NCBI GenBank assembly: GCA_964402115.1
Contig: CAYOBW010000033.1
Span: forward strand, 1 to 37,411
Reading direction: 5' to 3'
DNA: 37,411 nt
From: CAYOBW01 sp964402115
Lineage (GTDB): Bacteria > Verrucomicrobiota > Kiritimatiellia > UBA8416 > CAYOBW01
Below the pieces are notes generated by a model. It saw only the letters and a list, made by a program, of their open reading frames with translations. It ran no database searches and was not told the DNA's origin. Every line of letters starts with the position of its first letter. Position 1 is the stretch's first letter. Of the stretch, positions 1 to 7,815 are shown in pieces. Position numbers and translations under genes: made by a program.

Positions 1-288
1 GGCGAAGCCCTCGACGTGCTCCGCTTCCTTCTGCAGGTAGCTGAGCGGGATGAAGAGCGGGAAGTAGGCGTTGACGTGCCCGGTGGCCTTGAACATGCTG
101 TCCAGCGCCGTGCGGATGTTCTCCCACACCGCGTAGCCCCAGGGCTTGATGACCATGCAACCCCGCACGGGGCTCGTTTCCGCCAACTCAGCCGCGCGGA
201 CCACTTGCTGGTACCACTCGGGATAGTCGTCCTGCCGCGTCGGCGTAATCGCTGTCTTCACCTGCTGCTGTTGCTGCTGCTGTGCCAC
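1..288 (-). CDS. proS: Prolyl-tRNA synthetase, N-terminal part (archaeal/eukaryal-type ProRS), cut by the window edge
   Basis: This is the first 96 codons of a class II prolyl-tRNA synthetase, which charges tRNA-Pro with proline in the cytoplasm. The protein starts VAQQQQQQQVKTAITPTR and continues through DDYPEWYQQVV, SPVRGCMVIKPWGYA, MFKATGHVNAYFPLFIP and EAEHVEGFA. These are hallmark segments at the N-terminus of the shorter, archaeal/eukaryal-type ProRS that lacks the bacterial insertion editing domain. The start is a GTG at 288-286, placed because a strong GAGGAGG ribosome-binding site lies just upstream and the conserved KTAITP motif follows within a few residues. A run of seven glutamines, encoded by CAG/CAA triplets, precedes the conserved part and may be length-variable. 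The catalytic core and C-terminal domain lie outside the window. Confidence 0.93.
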   Translation of the reverse strand, partial: MAQQQQQQQVKTAITPTRQDDYPEWYQQVVRAAELAETSPVRGCMVIKPWGYAVWENIRTALDSMFKATGHVNAYFPLFIPLSYLQKEAEHVEGFA

Positions 289-671
289 CGTATCCTCCTC
301 CTCGCCGGCCGGGGGCGCGGAGGTGTCCGCGCTGTTCCCGTCCAAACGGTCGGCGTAAAGTAGCGGCCGGGGGCCGGCGAGTCAAGGATGGCCCGCGAAA
401 AGGGGGGTTGCCGCGTTGCGTTTTCGAATCGTCCTCGTCGTCGTCCTCGTACTCGAAAACTCCCAAGAAACCGAGGACGAGGACGAAGGACGAGGACGAT
501 TACGAGTGTCCGTGGGCGCGCGCACGAATTTGTCAACATGCCCTTCAGGCGGTCTTCGGACATAATGAGAACGCTTGCGGGTTGCCGCTTGCGGGCTTGC
601 GGCGTGTGGGCCATGCGTGTATGTTTATGCACGAAACGGGCGGAACGGATAAGGCGGAAACGGGGCTGGCT
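289..671. other. Gene-free region between divergent proS and the ATP-grasp gene
   Basis: No convincing gene lies in these 383 bases. Short open frames here have biased, repetitive composition and no recognisable protein. The region should hold the promoters of both divergent genes, but I could not place a convincing -35/-10 pair. It contains the GAGGAC/GTCCTC inverted-repeat element described separately at 420-505. Confidence 0.6.
420..505. repeat. Imperfect inverted repeat built of GTCCTCGTC / GAGGACGAG units
   Basis: A pyrimidine-rich arm at 424-455 (TCG-AATCGTCCTCGTC type) is the near-complement of a purine-rich arm at 472-505 (GAGGACGAGGACGAAGG type), differing by small indels. The left arm is itself bracketed by a perfect 8-base inverted pair, GTTTTCGA at 420-427 and TCGAAAAC at 453-460. 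The transcript could fold into a long hairpin. From memory, similar GAGGACGAGGACGA strings recur between genes in several PVC-group genomes, which would make this a dispersed element; that recollection was not checked. Confidence 0.6.
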
Positions 672-1709
672 ATGAAAAGAATGCACATTGCACTGGTCTA
701 CAACGCGTGTCGCGGCGCAGCGCCGGAGGTGCCGGAAGACCGCGGCGGCACGCACGATCTGCAGGTGATGATCCGGCGCATGTCGCGCCAGCTCCGCGCG
801 ATCGGCCACACCGTGACCGTAGTGCCGCTCGCGCACGATCTGCTGGCCTTCCAGCGCCGCCTGCGCCGCCTGCGGCCCGACGTCGTCTTCAACCAATACG
901 ACGACGTCGTGCACGGCGCGCTCTACGAGATGCGCGTGGCGGCCCTGGTGCGCATGATGGGCTTCCCGATGACCGGGTCGAGCGCGCTGGCGCTGGGCCT
1001 CTGCCGCTACAAGTACATGGCCGGCTCGCTGCTGCAGGGGGCGGGGATCCCGATTCCGCGCGACACGTGCCTGTTCGAGCGGGCGAGCGACGTGGACCGC
1101 TACCATTGCCAGTTCCCCGTCATCGTGCAGCCGGCCCAGGAACACGCGGGCATCGGCCTCGACCGGAACTCCGTCGTACACTCGAAGAAGGCACTGCGCG
1201 AAAAGGTGCGCGAAATCGTGGGGACGTACCACCAGCCCGCCGTGGCGCAGCGCTTCCTGCCGGGGCGCGAGTTCAACGTCGGCATCGTCGGTGGCCGCCG
1301 GCTGCGGGTCATGCCGTTCGCCGAGGTGAACTACGCCGACCTGCCGCCGGAGATTCCTCCGATCATGTCCTACGCGGCGAAATGGGTCGAGACCACGGTC
1401 GAGTACAAGCGCACGTCCGTCGTCTGCCCGGCGGTGGTGGATCACGATCTCGCCCGCCAGATCAGCAACATCGCCCTGCGCGCCTTCCGCGCGGTGGGCG
1501 GCTGGGGCTACGGGCGCGTGGATATCCGGCTGGACGAGGCGGGGCACCCGCACGTGCTGGAGGTGAACTGCAACCCGTCGCTCGACGACGGCGTGGCCCT
1601 GGCGCGCTCGGCCGTTGCCGGCGGCATCAGCTACAGCCGGCTGCTCCAGATGATCGTCAATGCCGCTGTCGAGCACATCCCTTACGACGTCGAAGTGCCG
1701 ATGATCTGA
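672..1709 (+). CDS. D-alanine--D-alanine ligase-like ATP-grasp protein
   Basis: A 345-aa protein of the ATP-grasp superfamily, closest by eye to D-Ala-D-Ala ligases, which join two D-alanines with ATP for peptidoglycan synthesis. An N-terminal Rossmann-like part (HIALVYNA, then RPDVVFNQYDD near residue 75) is followed by an ATP-grasp core (FPVIVQPAQEHAGIGL, PGREFNVGIVGG, PFAEVNY) and ends with the metal-binding motif VLEVNCNPSLDDGVAL near residue 300. Ddl enzymes normally show EVNTxPG at that place, so the NCNPSL version suggests a relative whose carboxylate or amine partner may differ. The start at 672 (MKRMHIALVYN) was chosen because the fold begins directly after it; the open frame runs further upstream but reads as repeat sequence. 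No cell-wall genes adjoin it, so its exact substrate is open. Confidence 0.78.
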   Translation: MKRMHIALVYNACRGAAPEVPEDRGGTHDLQVMIRRMSRQLRAIGHTVTVVPLAHDLLAFQRRLRRLRPDVVFNQYDDVVHGALYEMRVAALVRMMGFPMTGSSALALGLCRYKYMAGSLLQGAGIPIPRDTCLFERASDVDRYHCQFPVIVQPAQEHAGIGLDRNSVVHSKKALREKVREIVGTYHQPAVAQRFLPGREFNVGIVGGRRLRVMPFAEVNYADLPPEIPPIMSYAAKWVETTVEYKRTSVVCPAVVDHDLARQISNIALRAFRAVGGWGYGRVDIRLDEAGHPHVLEVNCNPSLDDGVALARSAVAGGISYSRLLQMIVNAAVEHIPYDVEVPMI

Positions 1710-1748
1710 TGGCGCGGGCCACGCAGATGATAAGGTGTCAGGGGGGGG

Positions 1749-1823
1749 ATAACGGCGGAGGACCGCCGTCTCCAGTTACTGGCTCTGGCGCGTGCGGTGG
1801 AGACGGCCGTCCCCGGCCGTTAT
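1749..1823. repeat. Large intergenic hairpin with 25-base arms
   Basis: Arm 1749-1773 (ATAACGGCGGAGGACC...) and arm 1799-1823 (...GGCCGTTAT) are reverse complements at 22 of 25 positions, with a 25-base loop. The hairpin lies about 40 bases after the ATP-grasp stop codon and 150 bases before the outer-membrane protein start. No U-tract follows, so it is not a classical intrinsic terminator. It is more like a REP-type dispersed palindrome, although it could still slow or end transcription between the two genes. Confidence 0.7.
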
Positions 1824-1977
1824 GGTCGGGGTGGCCCCTCTGGGGGTCTGGTGCGTTCCGTGCGGCTGGCGAAGTCCGTTGTGCAGCTTTAGGTTGGCGT
1901 GATAGCTTTTTATGCCTCCGGCGCCGCTGGTGCGTCGCCTGTGCGGGGGGGAAAGCGCGATGAAAGGGAGGTTGCGG

Positions 1978-2676
1978 ATGCGGAGCGGAATGGTGGCGGT
2001 CCTGGCGGTTGCGGTTGTGGTCGTGCTCGTGGCGGCGGGGCAGGGGACGGCGTGGGCCGGCGCGGGAGTGTCGGCGAAGATCGGCACGCTCGGCCTCGGC
2101 GCGGATTTGACGGTCGGCGTGGCGGAGCGCGTGAACCTCCGCTTTGGCGGCAACTGGGCGGACCTGACGTTCAGGGATCGGAACAGCTTCAGCTACGAGG
2201 ACGGCGGCGACAGCCTGTCGGTCGAGGATCTGAGCCTTGACGTGAGCCTCCAGTCCCTGGCCGCGCTCGTGGACGTCCACCCGTTCGGCGGCGAGTTCCG
2301 CCTCAGCGGCGGCCTGCTCCTGAACAACAACAGCTTCAAGGTGACGGCACTGAGCGGGGATTCGGTCGAAATTGGCGACCGCACCTACACGGTCACCGAC
2401 CTGAAAGGCGAGGTGACCTTCGACGAGCTGGCGCCCTACCTCGGTATCGGCGTGGGCAATGCCGCCAGCAAGGCAGGGCACTGGCATTTCTCGTTCGACC
2501 TGGGCGTCCTCGTGCAGGGCGAACCGGCGGTCGATCTCGCCGCGACGGTGAACGAGCCGGCGCTGCAGGCCATGCTGGACGAGGACCTTGCGCGCGAAGA
2601 GTCGGAAGTCGAGGACGACGTGTCAGCGTTCAGGTTCTACCCCGTGCTCTCGTTCGGCCTCTCCTACGCGTTCTGA
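1978..2676 (+). CDS. Small outer-membrane beta-barrel protein (putative)
   Basis: A 232-aa protein with a clear Sec signal peptide (MRSGMVAVLAVAVVVVLVAAG, cleavage likely after TAWA near residue 27). The mature part has alternating polar/hydrophobic stretches typical of beta-strands: AKIGTLGLGADLTVGVAERVN, LNLRF-like RFGGNWADLTF, FRLSGGLLLNNNSF, and a last strand FYPVLSFGLSYAF. Ending on an aromatic phenylalanine is the usual outer-membrane insertion signal. I chose ATG 1978 because GGGAGG lies six bases upstream; ATG 1960 in the same frame would add six residues. The family is unknown to me, though the form is like the small opacity-type porin barrels. It is followed 45 bases later by the exported 973-aa protein, with no sign that the two are related. 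Confidence 0.72.
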   Translation: MRSGMVAVLAVAVVVVLVAAGQGTAWAGAGVSAKIGTLGLGADLTVGVAERVNLRFGGNWADLTFRDRNSFSYEDGGDSLSVEDLSLDVSLQSLAALVDVHPFGGEFRLSGGLLLNNNSFKVTALSGDSVEIGDRTYTVTDLKGEVTFDELAPYLGIGVGNAASKAGHWHFSFDLGVLVQGEPAVDLAATVNEPALQAMLDEDLAREESEVEDDVSAFRFYPVLSFGLSYAF

Positions 2677-2721
2677 GGCGCCCGGACGTCGATTCGAGCG
2701 GGGCGGGTGCGAGGGCAAGGC

Positions 2722-5643
2722 ATGCGTACCAACGCCCATGGCAACGCCAGCGACGGAATCGCCGGCAAACGGTTGAGGGTTGTGTCCGGCTGGCGTCGGC
2801 GGTGGGTCTTGTGCTGCGCACCGTTCGGGGTGCTCCTTGCGGCAGCCGGGGAGCCGTCCCCCAAGCCGGACGACTACGCCAAGGGGTTTGCGCTCTTCGC
2901 CGGCTTCGGGTTACCCAATCTCGCCACGGCGACCTACGTCAATGTCAAGGGCGACTGGGGGTTGCGCGTCCGGAGCCCGCTGCCGCTCGACTGGGAATGC
3001 AGCGGCAACGCCTGGATGCTGGAGGAGTCGCGCGATTCGAACGGCGTCCCCGTCAAGGGCACCTTCGTTGTCAATGGCGGGGATGTCATCGAGTTCGCCT
3101 GGGGCGACAGGTGGGCATCGCAACCGCCCCCAGTCGATCCGTTGGCTGCGCCCCCGTCTGGTCCGCCCAGGCTCGAGGGCCGATGGCGAAAGGCGAATGT
3201 GGCGCGCGATGTGCGGACCGCGTTCCGGTTCCTCAAGTCGGCGGATCGGGAGGATCTGGACGCCGAGGCGTGCGGCAGGCTCTTCGTCATGGCCTGCGAC
3301 CTGCAGCAGCGGGGCGATGTGACCAACGCCACGGCGCTCCTGAGTGCGTTGTTCCAGCGCGTCGAGTCCCGGCAGGCGGCGATTGTCGGAGGCATGAACG
3401 TCGCCGCGGACGCCCAGTACGAGACCGTGTACCGGCGTTTCCGGCAGGATGCGAACTGGCTGGCCTATCGGGATGCGCTGAAAGCGCTGCTTGGACGGTA
3501 CCCGTCGGGCTGGAGGAAAGCGCCCGGCGTGCGACTGCTGCTCAGTCGCGTCGAAGCCCGGTTGGTGCAGCAGCCGCAGCCCGCCGTGACGAATGGCATG
3601 ACAGCGGCCGATCTGGCCTGGGCGGGCAGGCTCATGGCCGTTCGGGCGCTCCGTACCGTGACCAGGAGGGGGGACCGGCCGGCGGTGCTCTGGCTGGTGC
3701 CTGCCGCCTGGCGCGAGCGGGCCGCCGTGGCCGGCGACGTGGAGTTGGAGGTGCGCGCCCGCGGCCTGCAGGGGATCCCGTTCCTGCTGGCATTGGTGGA
3801 GGACGGAGCCCTGACGGAAGCGGACCACGACGCCGTGGTCGGGGAGGACGACAGGCTGTCGGACTTCGACCTGCTGGTGGACCGGCATGAGGACCGCCGT
3901 GAGGTCGTCTTCAATGCGCTCAATCGGCCGGCTACACGCGGCGAGGTTGCGCTGCGCATGCTGACGGATATGCTGCCCGAGAAGTTCGATGAGGAACTGT
4001 GGTCTCGCAGAAGAAGCGACACGTTGCTGGACGCGATCCGGGCCTTCCACGCCGCACACAAGTCGGACTCGGACGAGGAACTGGCGTTGCTCAGCCTGCC
4101 GGGGGTCTATGGAGAGCATAACGACCTGGCAGCCGACTTCCTCCTGGCGCGGGCGCGGCAGGGGCGGGTGCCGGTGCTGGAGGCCTACCTGCTGGGGAAG
4201 CACGAGACGATCGCCGATGTCCATCTGGCGAAGCACGAGACGATCGCCGATGTCCATGACGTCCACCTGCTCGCGCGCTATGCGGCGATTCGCGGCGCCG
4301 ACGCGCAGCCGACCGTCGAGCGGTTCGTCGCGCAGCTGAAGAAGGCGGCGGAGGAACGGATTGAGCCGGTCACGGTAGCTGAGCAGGACCCCGGACGGGA
4401 GGAGGCTGCCTTCGAGAAGCGCCGAACGAGCTTGCTGGCGGTGGCCGTGGGGCTGGAGCGGCTCCCCTACGACAAGCCGGTCGAGGCCCTGGTCGCCGCC
4501 GCGATCCGCAGCGGGGAAACGGCCAACGAGTACGCCGGCCCGGCGCTGCTGGCGAAAGTCGCGGGCATGCCGTTCCCCGATGTGCTGAACCTGCTCCTTG
4601 AGCAGGCGTCGCTGGCGGACGCGCCGGAAACGCGTGTCGCGCTTGCCGGCCTGGCACGCACGGTCGCGAAGGCCCGTGACGAGGCCGAGGTCCGCTCCGT
4701 GCACGGCGCCGGCCGGTGGTCCGCGCTGATCGCTGACGACCGGTCGGCCGGCGGGGAATCCACCGTCGCGGACGCGTTCCTGATTCTGAACGAGCAGTTG
4801 TGCGCGGTCCGGCGCCGGGCCGAGTGGGAAGGCTTCCAGATCGATAACGGATGGTGGGGCCGCGATTGCGCGTCGGCCCGCTTGGTGCAGATGTATGGCG
4901 ACCGGGCGCGTGCCCTGCTGCGTGAGCGGGTGCGCGGGCGACTCGCCGGGCTGACCGAGGAGCAACTGCCTCGCTATCCTGACGAGGAGCCGCTGAATGC
5001 CGCGCAGATCGCGTCCATGACGAAGAAACTGCGTCGGCTGAAAGCGCTGGACGACCTGGCAGCGACGACGGCGGGCTTCTCGATCTATGAGCTGGCCCGC
5101 TTGCCGGATGTGCTTCACGGGGAACCGGCGCTGAACGAGCGGTTGGCGGCCGTGGCGAATGTGATTACCGTTGTCACCGTGGAGGGCGGCGATGAGGCGC
5201 TTCGCGCGCAGTTGGCCGCCTGGAAGGGGCGCGCGCTCACCCCGGAGCTGCTGCGGGATTTGCAGGAGGTCTGCAGCGCGCGGGCGCGGGTCGGGTGTCC
5301 GGGCGCCTGTGTGCTGTCGCGACGGGCAAACTTCGGGGGTTGCGAGGTGTCGTTCCGGGCGACGGTGGAGTCCGAGGATGACGCCATCACCAACGAGGTC
5401 GGACCGCCGGCGCCGCGCCCGGTCACCGGGCTGACGGGGCTGGTGTGCGGACAGGGTGTCTACGGGGCGGCGGCTTGGCGCACGGCCGCAGCGCCGCCGG
5501 AGGAAGGCTGGGGGTTCGTTGCGACGTCCAAGCCCGATGTGCAGAACGCCTTCCAGCAGGCTCTGCGCGACCTCTGCAGCGGCCGGTTGGCGGCGTGCGA
5601 AGAGGCGTTCGCCGCTTTCTCGACAGAAAGGGACAGGTTATGA
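2722..5643 (+). CDS. Exported protein of unknown function, first gene of a radical SAM cassette
   Basis: A 973-aa protein I do not recognise. It begins with a basic stretch and a hydrophobic segment (WVLCCAPFGVLLAAAGEPS, about residues 28-46) that looks like a signal peptide, so export is likely. A GTG at 2782 would give a tighter signal peptide. The body is mostly helical, acidic and Ala/Leu-rich, somewhat like a solenoid, and includes a perfect-looking 11-residue duplication (KHETIADVH) at 4192-4257. Seven cysteines cluster in the last 125 residues (C851, C859, C863, C874, C909, C952, C959), including GCPGACVL, while the rest of the protein has very few. The stop overlaps the next start (ATGA at 5640-5643), so it is translated with the 333-aa protein and sits in one operon with the radical SAM enzyme. 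It could be a substrate, partner or receptor of that enzyme; none of these is shown. Confidence 0.8.
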   Translation: MRTNAHGNASDGIAGKRLRVVSGWRRRWVLCCAPFGVLLAAAGEPSPKPDDYAKGFALFAGFGLPNLATATYVNVKGDWGLRVRSPLPLDWECSGNAWMLEESRDSNGVPVKGTFVVNGGDVIEFAWGDRWASQPPPVDPLAAPPSGPPRLEGRWRKANVARDVRTAFRFLKSADREDLDAEACGRLFVMACDLQQRGDVTNATALLSALFQRVESRQAAIVGGMNVAADAQYETVYRRFRQDANWLAYRDALKALLGRYPSGWRKAPGVRLLLSRVEARLVQQPQPAVTNGMTAADLAWAGRLMAVRALRTVTRRGDRPAVLWLVPAAWRERAAVAGDVELEVRARGLQGIPFLLALVEDGALTEADHDAVVGEDDRLSDFDLLVDRHEDRREVVFNALNRPATRGEVALRMLTDMLPEKFDEELWSRRRSDTLLDAIRAFHAAHKSDSDEELALLSLPGVYGEHNDLAADFLLARARQGRVPVLEAYLLGKHETIADVHLAKHETIADVHDVHLLARYAAIRGADAQPTVERFVAQLKKAAEERIEPVTVAEQDPGREEAAFEKRRTSLLAVAVGLERLPYDKPVEALVAAAIRSGETANEYAGPALLAKVAGMPFPDVLNLLLEQASLADAPETRVALAGLARTVAKARDEAEVRSVHGAGRWSALIADDRSAGGESTVADAFLILNEQLCAVRRRAEWEGFQIDNGWWGRDCASARLVQMYGDRARALLRERVRGRLAGLTEEQLPRYPDEEPLNAAQIASMTKKLRRLKALDDLAATTAGFSIYELARLPDVLHGEPALNERLAAVANVITVVTVEGGDEALRAQLAAWKGRALTPELLRDLQEVCSARARVGCPGACVLSRRANFGGCEVSFRATVESEDDAITNEVGPPAPRPVTGLTGLVCGQGVYGAAAWRTAAAPPEEGWGFVATSKPDVQNAFQQALRDLCSGRLAACEEAFAAFSTERDRL
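4192..4257 (+). repeat. 33-bp in-frame tandem duplication
   Basis: Two adjoining 33-base units, 4192-4224 and 4225-4257, differ at a single base (CTGGGGAAG versus CTGGCGAAG). They encode LGKHETIADVH and LAKHETIADVH back to back. The near identity at DNA level means a recent slippage duplication, which leaves the reading frame intact. Confidence 0.93.
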
Positions 5644-6641
5644 AGATCTCTCCCGTGCAGCGCTACAGGATACCGAAGTACCCCACCCTGGCCGCGGCTC
5701 AGTGCGACCCGGCGCTGCTGTCCGCCACGCCTGCGCGTTGGGGCGCCTCGCCCGGGTTTACGGCCCTGGTGGGTTTGCTCACCGGACTGGCCGCGCGCGC
5801 GACCGCGGACAGTGACGGGGCCGCCGGCGACCGCGGGCCGCAAGCGGCTGTGGCGCAGGCTCCCGCCGAGCCGCGCCAGGCTCCGGCGCAGGCGGCTGCG
5901 CCCGGCGTTGTGCAGCAAGCGACCGCAGTGGTGGCGCCGCTTCTGGCTGAGGCATTGCAGAACGACGGACGCGGCGCGTTCGGGTGCGTGGCGCTTAATC
6001 CGCCGACGTTTCTTTCGGAGGAGGAGGCGCTTGAGATCATCCGGACGGAGCTCGCCGCGGCCGGACTCAAACTGGATGAAGATGTGGAACTCGACAACGT
6101 GGCATCGCCCGTGAAGGTCGGTTGGCGCGCGCAATTCGCTGGGGCGGAACCGGCGACCGAGGAACAAGCAGGGGCGGCTCCGGGAGAAGAGAAGCGCGAA
6201 GCGTGGCAAGGGCGATCTGCGCGGCTGGCTCCGCAAGCGTTTGCTTTCGATCTTGCCGACGCGCAGCACGCGGTGTTTATCGAGTATCTCTCCCATCGCG
6301 ATTACGAGACGTGGGAGGTGAATCGAAACACAAGCAGCGTTTGGTCCTACGACTTCGCGTCGTTGGCCCGGAGGGTCACGAGCGCTTTCCGGACGCGAAG
6401 CGCCGACAAGCGGGCGATATTCGGCGTGTTCTTCGACCCTCTGGCGAAGGCCGAGGTCGAGCGTCCGAACCTGTCGGGTTTGTCGGCCGGCCAGCGGCGC
6501 ATCACGGAAAGTGCGTACGCCCGGGCGCTGATGGACGCGAGACAGCAGTTGGACGACAAGGCCCGGGAGAAGCTGCGCAAACAGGTGCGGCACTTCGTGG
6601 CTTTCCTGAACACGTCGGGGGTTGTCGGGAAATCGCCGTAG
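5640..6641 (+). CDS. Membrane-anchored companion protein of the radical SAM enzyme (unknown function)
   Basis: A 333-aa protein translated from an ATG that overlaps the stop of the preceding gene. It has three parts. Residues 1-34 hold a compact motif set: R8, YPT at 14-16, DPALL at 23-27 and PARW at 31-34. Residues 38-56 form one hydrophobic segment, then an Ala/Pro/Gln linker runs to about 108. The soluble part opens with GRGAFGCVALNPPTF (residues 110-124) followed by LSEEEALEIIRTEL, and later has SYDFASLARRV and IFGVFFDPLAKAE. From memory, proteins with this YPT...P.RW, transmembrane, GRGAFGC...PP.FLSEEEAL order occur beside similar radical SAM genes in Clostridia; I could not verify this. 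The radical SAM gene starts 29 bases downstream. C116 in GAFGC and C22 are its only evident cysteines, so C116 is a possible target or ligand site. Confidence 0.82.
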   Translation: MKISPVQRYRIPKYPTLAAAQCDPALLSATPARWGASPGFTALVGLLTGLAARATADSDGAAGDRGPQAAVAQAPAEPRQAPAQAAAPGVVQQATAVVAPLLAEALQNDGRGAFGCVALNPPTFLSEEEALEIIRTELAAAGLKLDEDVELDNVASPVKVGWRAQFAGAEPATEEQAGAAPGEEKREAWQGRSARLAPQAFAFDLADAQHAVFIEYLSHRDYETWEVNRNTSSVWSYDFASLARRVTSAFRTRSADKRAIFGVFFDPLAKAEVERPNLSGLSAGQRRITESAYARALMDARQQLDDKAREKLRKQVRHFVAFLNTSGVVGKSP

Positions 6642-6670
6642 CGCACGACTGCATGGGGGACGGCACGGAC

Positions 6671-7765
6671 ATGCATCTCACGCTGCATCTCACGAATCGC
6701 TGCAACCTGGCGTGTCGCTACTGCTATGCCCCGGCGGGGAACGAGGACATGTCGCTCGAAACGGCCGCGGCGGCGATCGAGCGCTGCGCGGAGGGGCCGA
6801 ACTGTGGGATCATCTTCTTCGGCGGGGAACCGTTGCTATGCAAGCCCCTGATCTGGGCGCTCATGCAGTGGTGCGAAGCGCGGTATCCGAGCCGGTTCCA
6901 CTACAAAGTCACGACAAATGGGACGCTGCTCGACGCGGACTTCCTCGCCGCGGCCAACGGCCGCGGCCTGCACGTGGCCTTGAGTCACGACGGCGTGCGC
7001 GCGGCGCACGATCGCCTGCGTGTCGCTGCCGACGGTGCGGGTTCGTTCACGGCCGTCGGACAGGCGCTGGCTCTGCTGCTGCGTCACAGGCCGTACGCGC
7101 CGGTCATGTTGACCGTCAACCCGGAGACGGTTGGGCTGTTCGCCGAATCGGTGCAGTGGCTGCAGGCGCAGGGCGTGCAGTACCTGATCGCGTCGCTGAA
7201 CTACGCCGGACCGTGGTCGGACGAGACGCTGGAGCTGCTCCGGAAGGAGTACCGCGCGCTGGCTGCCTGGCACGAGGAGAACTACCGGCGCGAACGGAAG
7301 TTCTACTTCTCGCCGTTCGACAAGCGGATTGCGTCGCACGTCTTTCCGGAGCGCGGCAACTCCTGCCGCCTCGGCCGGCGGCAGATCTCCGTGGCGCCCG
7401 ACGGTCGGCTCTATCCGTGCGTCCAGTTCGCGGGGCGCGACGAGTACTGCATCGGCACCGCCACGGGCGGGATTGACGAGGAGCGGCGGGACGCGATCTT
7501 CGACTGCAACGAGGCGGACAAGGCCACGTGCCGGGGGTGCGCCCTGGAGCGACGCTGCCATAACAAGTGCGGCTGCCTGAACATGCAGACCACCGGACGG
7601 CTCGACTGCATTCCGCCGGTCTTGTGCGCGCACGAGCGCATGGTCTTTCCGATCGCCGACGGGCTGGCGGAGCGTCTCTTCAAGTCCCGGAACGCCCTGT
7701 TCATCCAGCGCCACTACAACCCCGCTTTCCCGATCCTGTCCTTCCTGGAGGACCTGAGCGTGTAG
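6671..7765 (+). CDS. Radical SAM/SPASM-domain enzyme (putative peptide or protein maturase)
   Basis: A 364-aa radical SAM enzyme. The [4Fe-4S]-SAM motif CNLACRYC gives C11, C15 and C18; FFGGEPLL (about residues 49-56) is the SAM-binding GGE motif. The C-terminal part fits the SPASM pattern for two auxiliary Fe-S clusters: C232-x12-G-x4-C250, then C287-x2-C290-x5-C296-x3-C300 and a last C319. Further cysteines lie at 260, 279, 302 and 313. SPASM enzymes modify peptides or proteins, for instance thioether formation, epimerisation or formylglycine formation. The sulfatase-maturase context (a nearby sulfatase) is absent. ATG 6671 was chosen because GGGGGA lies upstream and the conserved core starts at once (MHLTLHLTNRC); ATG 6653 would add six residues. 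It closes the cassette with the 973-aa and 333-aa proteins, which makes these the likely substrates or partners. Confidence 0.9.
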   Translation: MHLTLHLTNRCNLACRYCYAPAGNEDMSLETAAAAIERCAEGPNCGIIFFGGEPLLCKPLIWALMQWCEARYPSRFHYKVTTNGTLLDADFLAAANGRGLHVALSHDGVRAAHDRLRVAADGAGSFTAVGQALALLLRHRPYAPVMLTVNPETVGLFAESVQWLQAQGVQYLIASLNYAGPWSDETLELLRKEYRALAAWHEENYRRERKFYFSPFDKRIASHVFPERGNSCRLGRRQISVAPDGRLYPCVQFAGRDEYCIGTATGGIDEERRDAIFDCNEADKATCRGCALERRCHNKCGCLNMQTTGRLDCIPPVLCAHERMVFPIADGLAERLFKSRNALFIQRHYNPAFPILSFLEDLSV

Positions 7766-7815
7766 AGGCGGGCGTGTGCTCCCGGTCGAGCCCAGCGAGT
7801 CGCAACCACCGCGCG

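Noticed and set aside
282..671. N-terminal extension of the ATP-grasp protein
   Set aside because: The extra 130 codons run through the GAGGAC repeat element and lack protein character; the fold starts at 672.
1879..1910. Possible promoter TTGTGC...TAGCTT before the outer-membrane protein gene
   Set aside because: Both hexamers match poorly and nothing else supports it.
2911..5118. 735-codon open frame on the minus strand
   Set aside because: Antisense shadow of the 973-aa cassette gene, with no signal, motif or ribosome-binding site.
6122..6670. N-terminal extension of the radical SAM protein
   Set aside because: It overlaps the 333-aa gene in another frame and is Arg/Gly-rich; radical SAM proteins of this kind start a few residues before CxxxCxxC.
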